From contig NZ_BMTL01000045.1 of NCBI RefSeq assembly GCF_014649655.1, forward strand, positions 1 through 61,371: a DNA stretch of 61,371 nt. Direction: 5' to 3'. A model generated the notes under the pieces. It was not told the origin of the DNA. It did no database searches and saw only the letters and a program-made list of their open reading frames with translations. Shown here in pieces: positions 58,070-61,371 of the stretch (the first letter of the stretch is position 1; every line of letters begins with the position of its first letter). This DNA comes from Streptomyces humidus (lineage in GTDB: Bacteria; Actinomycetota; Actinomycetes; Streptomycetales; Streptomycetaceae). A program made the translations under genes and the position numbers.

Positions 58070-58581
58070 GCACCTCCGGCACGCCCGCGGCGAACGCGAC
58101 CAGGCCACCCATGGTGAAGATCTTCCGAGCCGTCTTCCGAGCCGCCAACAAGGTCATACGGCCGCTGCTCGCCTCCCGCTTCCACAAGCCGCTGAGCGGA
58201 CGCCTGATGCTGCTCACGTACAAGGGGCACCGGACGGGCCGCGAATTCACGGTCCCCATCAGCTACTTCGACTGGGATCCCGGCACGGTGCTCGCCATGT
58301 CCTCCCAGCTCGGCTGGATCCCCAGCATGCGCCAAGGGTCCCCCGTCCGGCTGCGCATCCGGGGCCAGGACCACGCCGCCGTCCCGACGGTCGTCGAGGA
58401 CCCTGAGGAAGTCGCCGCCCTGCTGGGTGAGTTCGGCCGGCGCAAAGGGCCCAAGGCCGCCAAGGGGCTGATGCTCGGCCTCCCAGGCGACCGGCAGCCC
58501 ACCGACGACGAGCTGCGCACGGCCGCCGCCAAGACCCGCTTCGTCTGCTTCCGTATGGAGCCCGAGCGGCCGGGCCGGTAG
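58066..58581 (+). CDS. Nitroreductase/deazaflavin-dependent oxidoreductase (DDN family)
   Basis: A 171-residue protein of the split-barrel DDN (F420-dependent nitroreductase) family. LMLLTYKGHRTGREFTVPIS and the downstream YFDWDPGTVLAMSSQLGWI are the family signature. SPVRLRIRGQDHAAVPTVV follows. It would reduce an unsaturated or nitro-type substrate with reduced F420, a cofactor common in actinobacteria. The GTGA overlap with the SDR-like gene makes them a coupled pair. A shorter start at ATG 58111 is possible. Confidence 0.85.
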   Translation: MSTSGTPAANATRPPMVKIFRAVFRAANKVIRPLLASRFHKPLSGRLMLLTYKGHRTGREFTVPISYFDWDPGTVLAMSSQLGWIPSMRQGSPVRLRIRGQDHAAVPTVVEDPEEVAALLGEFGRRKGPKAAKGLMLGLPGDRQPTDDELRTAAAKTRFVCFRMEPERPGR

Positions 58582-59394
58582 CACTCGACCGGCTGATGCG
58601 GTCGACGGAGTTCCCCATCCCAGACACGCATCGCAGTTCCGGGCTTTGGCCAGGTCCGGGCGCGGGGGTGCCGGTGGGCGGGCCGGGCGGATTTCCTGGG
58701 CCATGCGGCGGGAGACTTCCGTGAGCAGTGGATCTGCCTGGTCTGCCAGATTGCTTCACTTATTCCTAGTTGTTGAGGGTCGTTCCGGAGGGCACGGACC
58801 AGGCTTGGGAAACCGGTCAGCGCCGCGACCGCCTCGTGCGTCAGGTGATACTGGTGGGGAGGCTTCGGACGGGGCTGCGCTGGGTGCTGTTGTCGGTGCG
58901 CCGGTCCAGCTCGGTGCGGAGTTCGTGGATGACCTGGGCGTAGACGGCGACGTGCTCGCGGAGCGAGCCAGCGGGTCGTCGACGAGCGGCCGTAGCCGCT
59001 CGATCTGGACGTGGACGCGTTGCGCTCGTGGCCGAGGAGGTCGTCCGGCGCCGCCCGGCCGGGGCGGTCGACCCGGCGAACGCGGTCGCCAGCCACACCA
59101 CCAGCTCGCGGGCGATGGGGAAGGCGGCGAAGTCGTAGTCGACCGGCGGGCCGCCGCGCTCCGCAACCGGGCCGCCCGCGTTCGCAGCGACCTCACCGAG
59201 CTGACCGAGCGCCGTACCGCCGACGCCGCCCAGCGGGAGGCAGAGGAACGGGTCGTGAGTGTGCGGGACGGCTGCCGCAAAGCGCCGGTTGCGGGCATGA
59301 TGAGATCTCCGTTCCCCGCCCGTGCGGGCGGACATGGGAGTGGCGCACCCCGAGCTGTCCAGGCATCGGGGGTGCGCCTCTTGCTGTGTGAGCG
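58582..59394. other. Degenerate stretch with no recognisable intact gene
   Basis: Fragments on the minus strand look protein-like (LTHEAVAALTGFPSLVRAL near 58770-58840; HVAVYAQVIHELRTELDRRT near 58880-58960; VDYDFAAFPIARELVVWLAT near 59090-59150), in two different frames. They may come from recombinase or transposase genes, but I cannot name one. The disordered frames and absence of start sites suggest decayed mobile DNA. Confidence 0.4.
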
Positions 59395-59682
59395 TCAAAA
59401 CGGTGGTTCGTCCGGCCAGGGGTCGCGGACGGGCACGAGGCGTATGCGGAGTTCGCGCCGGTCGGCCCAGCAGCCGCATGCCTCCATCTCCGGGTTTGGA
59501 CCGGCGGCCCACCAGCCGCCGCGTCCGTGGCAGTCGGGACAGTGGCGGCGTGGTCGGGGCAGGAGTTCGATGCGGTGCCGGTCGGCGTACAGCTGCCAGT
59601 GGCCGGCCTTGAGCGCGGCGGTGGCTACGGCGAGCGTGACGGGCACGGTGGCCGCCAGGAGCACGGCGGTTCGGGCGCGCAC
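59395..59682 (-). CDS. Small zinc-ribbon-like hypothetical protein (integrative-element type)
   Basis: From GTG 59682, a 95-residue protein with a hydrophobic N-terminus (TAVLLAATVPVTLAVATAAL) and a DnaJ-like cysteine motif: HCPDCHGRGGWW, then EACGCWADR. Such small proteins accompany transfer genes on Streptomyces pSAM2-type integrative elements. It starts four bases after the stop of the 41-codon gene at 59687. Function unknown. Confidence 0.65.
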   Translation of the reverse strand: MRARTAVLLAATVPVTLAVATAALKAGHWQLYADRHRIELLPRPRRHCPDCHGRGGWWAAGPNPEMEACGCWADRRELRIRLVPVRDPWPDEPPF

Positions 59683-59686
59683 CGGT

Positions 59687-59812
59687 TCAGGGCCGGTCGA
59701 AGGGCTGGACGCTGAAGCGGGTGCCCTTGCCGGAGCTGGTGGGCGTCGCGGTGAGGAAGCCGGGGGCGGCCTGCGCGAGAGAGGCCAGCAGCGCCTTGAT
59801 CCTGAGTGCCAT
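59687..59812 (-). CDS. 41-residue hypothetical protein (integrative-element type)
   Basis: ATG 59812, nine bases after AAGGAG, starts a 41-residue peptide (MALRIKALLASLAQAAPGFL at the beginning). Ribosome site and the four-base distance to the next gene indicate a real two-gene unit. It resembles the very small conserved proteins on actinomycete integrative and conjugative elements. No transfer or replication gene is left nearby. Confidence 0.6.
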   Translation of the reverse strand: MALRIKALLASLAQAAPGFLTATPTSSGKGTRFSVQPFDRP

Positions 59813-60039
59813 GGGCTGGGTTCTCCTTCAGCTGCTCGTTGGGTCAGGCAACGAGCTGGTGCGTGGCCGGGGGAGCGATGTACGTGGAGGGGTCCACCGG
59901 CGTGCCGTCGAAGCACTCCAGGCAGCACCCGAGTTTTTTGGATACTGGCGGAGAGCACTTGTTTCGTTGCTGCGGTATTCCTGGTGCGCTCGCCGGAAGT
60001 CCTGTGCGAGAGGGCCTGCTCCCTGTCAAAGTGCTGTGA
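59813..60039. other. Possible 3' fragment of another element gene
   Basis: The minus strand reads KKLGCCLECFDGTPVDPSTY and ends at a stop near 59844. It looks like the C-terminus of a small protein that continued upstream, but that part does not resemble anything. It is consistent with a deleted integrative element. Confidence 0.35.
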
Positions 60040-61051
60040 TGCCCACGGTGACGGTGGAGCCTTTCCAGCCGCGGCACGCGGCCGCCGCTGGCCTTGCCGC
60101 CTGGTGTGCGGTGTTCCGTGACGGCCAGAGGGATCTCTGTCCGGTAGCTCGGTCCCGCCATCTGCTCTGGCCGAGCGGCTCCTGGCTGAGGAGCCACCGG
60201 CAATGCGCTGGGCCGCCCGCAGCGGTTCTGGCGAGGCGGTCAGCGGGGTCGCGGAGCTGCGGCGGCAGCCGCACCAGCCAGGTACTGGTTTCCTCCGCTT
60301 GTTCGTTGCGCTGCCGAGCCGCCGCGGTGGCGTCGGCTCCGCGCTGCTCTTCGAGGCCATGCGGAGTGTCGATGCGTCCGGGATAGACCGGCTGCAAAGC
60401 ATGGTGCTGGCTGGTCCGCCCGGAGAGTCCTTTGCTCGCGCCGTTCCCGGTTCACGCGTTGTGCTGCGCCTAGAACTTCAAGAACAGCGACTGGACCAGG
60501 AGTGGGTGCTGGCTCGCTGCCGGGAACTGGTGGCGTCCCCGCCTTCTGCCTATCGGCTGGTGCACTGGATCGGGCTGGCACCCGAGCAGCTGGCTGCCTC
60601 TTTCGGGCGGGTGATGGGCCATGTGCTGGATGCGCCAGGCGCCGTGCTGCAGATGCCGCCCCGGACGTGGAACACCGCCGCCGTACGCGCATGGGAGGCG
60701 CAGATGACCACGGGTGGTGACCAGCTTATGGTGAGCACTGCCGTGCACTCGGCCTTTGGCGAGGTAGTCGCTGCCACAGTGGCCACCGTCCCGGCGAGCG
60801 GGGGCCCCGTAGCTGACCAGCACGACACCGCCGTGCTACCCGAACATCGACGTCAAGGACTGGCTCGATGGATCAAGGCTGAACAAGCCATCCGGCTCCA
60901 CGAGCACTTCCGTGGAGTGCGCGCCGTCGCCTCGACCGTCAACCGGGAGAATCTGCCCATGACGGCGGTGAACCGATCGCTGGGATACCGACCGATTCTC
61001 GGAAGGCTGCTGGTGGAGGCGCCGGTAAGGGGCAGGCGTCCCAGGCCATGA
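60040..61051 (+). pseudogene. GNAT-family acetyltransferase with an apparent frameshift
   Basis: The main frame (60203-61051) encodes two GNAT-type halves: GFLRLFVALPSRRGGVGSAL in the first, and DTAVLPEHRRQGLARWIKAE with NRENLPMTAVNRSLGYRP (acetyl-CoA site) in the second. A convincing N-terminus (MPTVTVEPFQPRHAAAAGLA) begins at ATG 60040 but in another frame, and the natural join would be near 60130, where the second frame takes over with LAERLLAEEPPAMRW. One indel would restore a protein of about 335 residues. It is either a pseudogene, a sequencing error or a programmed shift. Confidence 0.65.
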
Positions 61052-61371
61052 GAGGCAGATATGGAAACGCCTCCCGCATTCACTGCAGGTCGGGCGAGCA
61101 GCCATCGCCCGGTCCAGAGCCCACTCCTGAGCCAGCGTCGGAACGCGCTTGGGCTTCGCCAGATCGACACGGAGCAGGAAGCCCCGTGTGGGATGGGTGC
61201 ACGACCACTGCGGCCGGTGGGAACACCACTTGCAGCGCAGGATCGCGACCGGGCCGTTGTTGCCGCCGGGGCTGAGAAGGGTTCTCGAAACCGAGTGTGG
61301 GGGCTGGGTTTGTGCTGGTCAGGCATAGTGCTGGGGTGGGTGAGGTAGATCCGGTGCGTCCGTGGAGGTGG
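61052..61371. other. Window edge, no identifiable gene
   Basis: No known family is recognised. A short plus-strand frame near 61142-61327 (with HDHCGRWEHHLQRRI) could be a small protein or fragment, but there is no clear start. The sequence runs out of the window. Confidence 0.35.

Noticed and set aside
1..61371. tRNA, rRNA or riboswitch genes
   Set aside because: No cloverleaf-like or rRNA-like stretch was recognised on either strand by reading; short structured RNAs could be missed.

Overview
The window is high-GC actinobacterial DNA with GTG/ATG starts behind GGAGG-type ribosome sites, GTGA/ATGA overlaps, many TetR-type repressors and ICE-like remnants. It looks most like Streptomyces or a close relative; the genus is an inference from style and gene content. 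No rRNA, tRNA or CRISPR array was seen.

Layout. 0.7-2.4 kb: an orphan haem-copper-oxidase subunit III/IV-type membrane operon. 2.4-5.7 kb: a rearranged zone with a duplicated promoter/operator, a truncated tetR copy beside an intact tetR, truncated ferredoxin, reductase and thiolase genes, and IS630/IS3 fragments. 5.7-9.5 kb: an amidohydrolase, an unusual CaiB-type CoA-transferase and a long enoyl-CoA hydratase-like gene. 9.6-15.6 kb: a plus-strand operon of aldehyde dehydrogenase, CoA-transferase, ferredoxin reductase, a mycofactocin-coupled short-chain dehydrogenase (SDR) and a 3-hydroxyisobutyrate-dehydrogenase-like enzyme. 15.6-48 kb: a large catabolic island. It holds two ferredoxins with an FprA-type reductase, VOC (vicinal oxygen chelate) proteins, a second amidohydrolase and aldehyde dehydrogenase, a fused carboxyltransferase, Ltp2-type thiolase plus DUF35 protein, an SDR, a FadA-type thiolase, a two-domain FadE34-like acyl-CoA dehydrogenase, split MaoC hydratases, MoxR/VWA proteins, a paired acyl-CoA dehydrogenase, hydroxyacyl-CoA dehydrogenase, acyl-CoA ligase, enoyl-CoA hydratase, a P450 and two paralogous TetR regulators. 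48-55.4 kb: a complete mycofactocin locus (mftA-F on the minus strand, mftG divergent, mftR convergent). 55.4-61.4 kb: an MMPL-transporter pseudogene, a monooxygenase remnant, a TetR/SDR/deazaflavin-reductase group, integrated-element remnants and a frameshifted GNAT gene.

How the genes may work together. The P450 with its ferredoxins and reductases could hydroxylate a hydrophobic, probably alicyclic (terpenoid- or steroid-like) substrate. The mycofactocin-dependent SDR and the aldehyde dehydrogenases would oxidise the alcohol, and CoA ligase/CoA-transferases plus the beta-oxidation and Ltp2/MaoC enzymes would degrade the acid. Mycofactocin made at 48-53 kb would carry electrons from the SDR, and MftG would return them to respiration. 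The substrate is inferred, not shown.

The most striking non-coding signal is one palindromic operator: half-site TTACNGTA, usually five bases, then its complement. It recurs at about a dozen promoters from 2.4 to 47.9 kb, including those of both paralogous TetR genes. It probably ties the island into one regulon.
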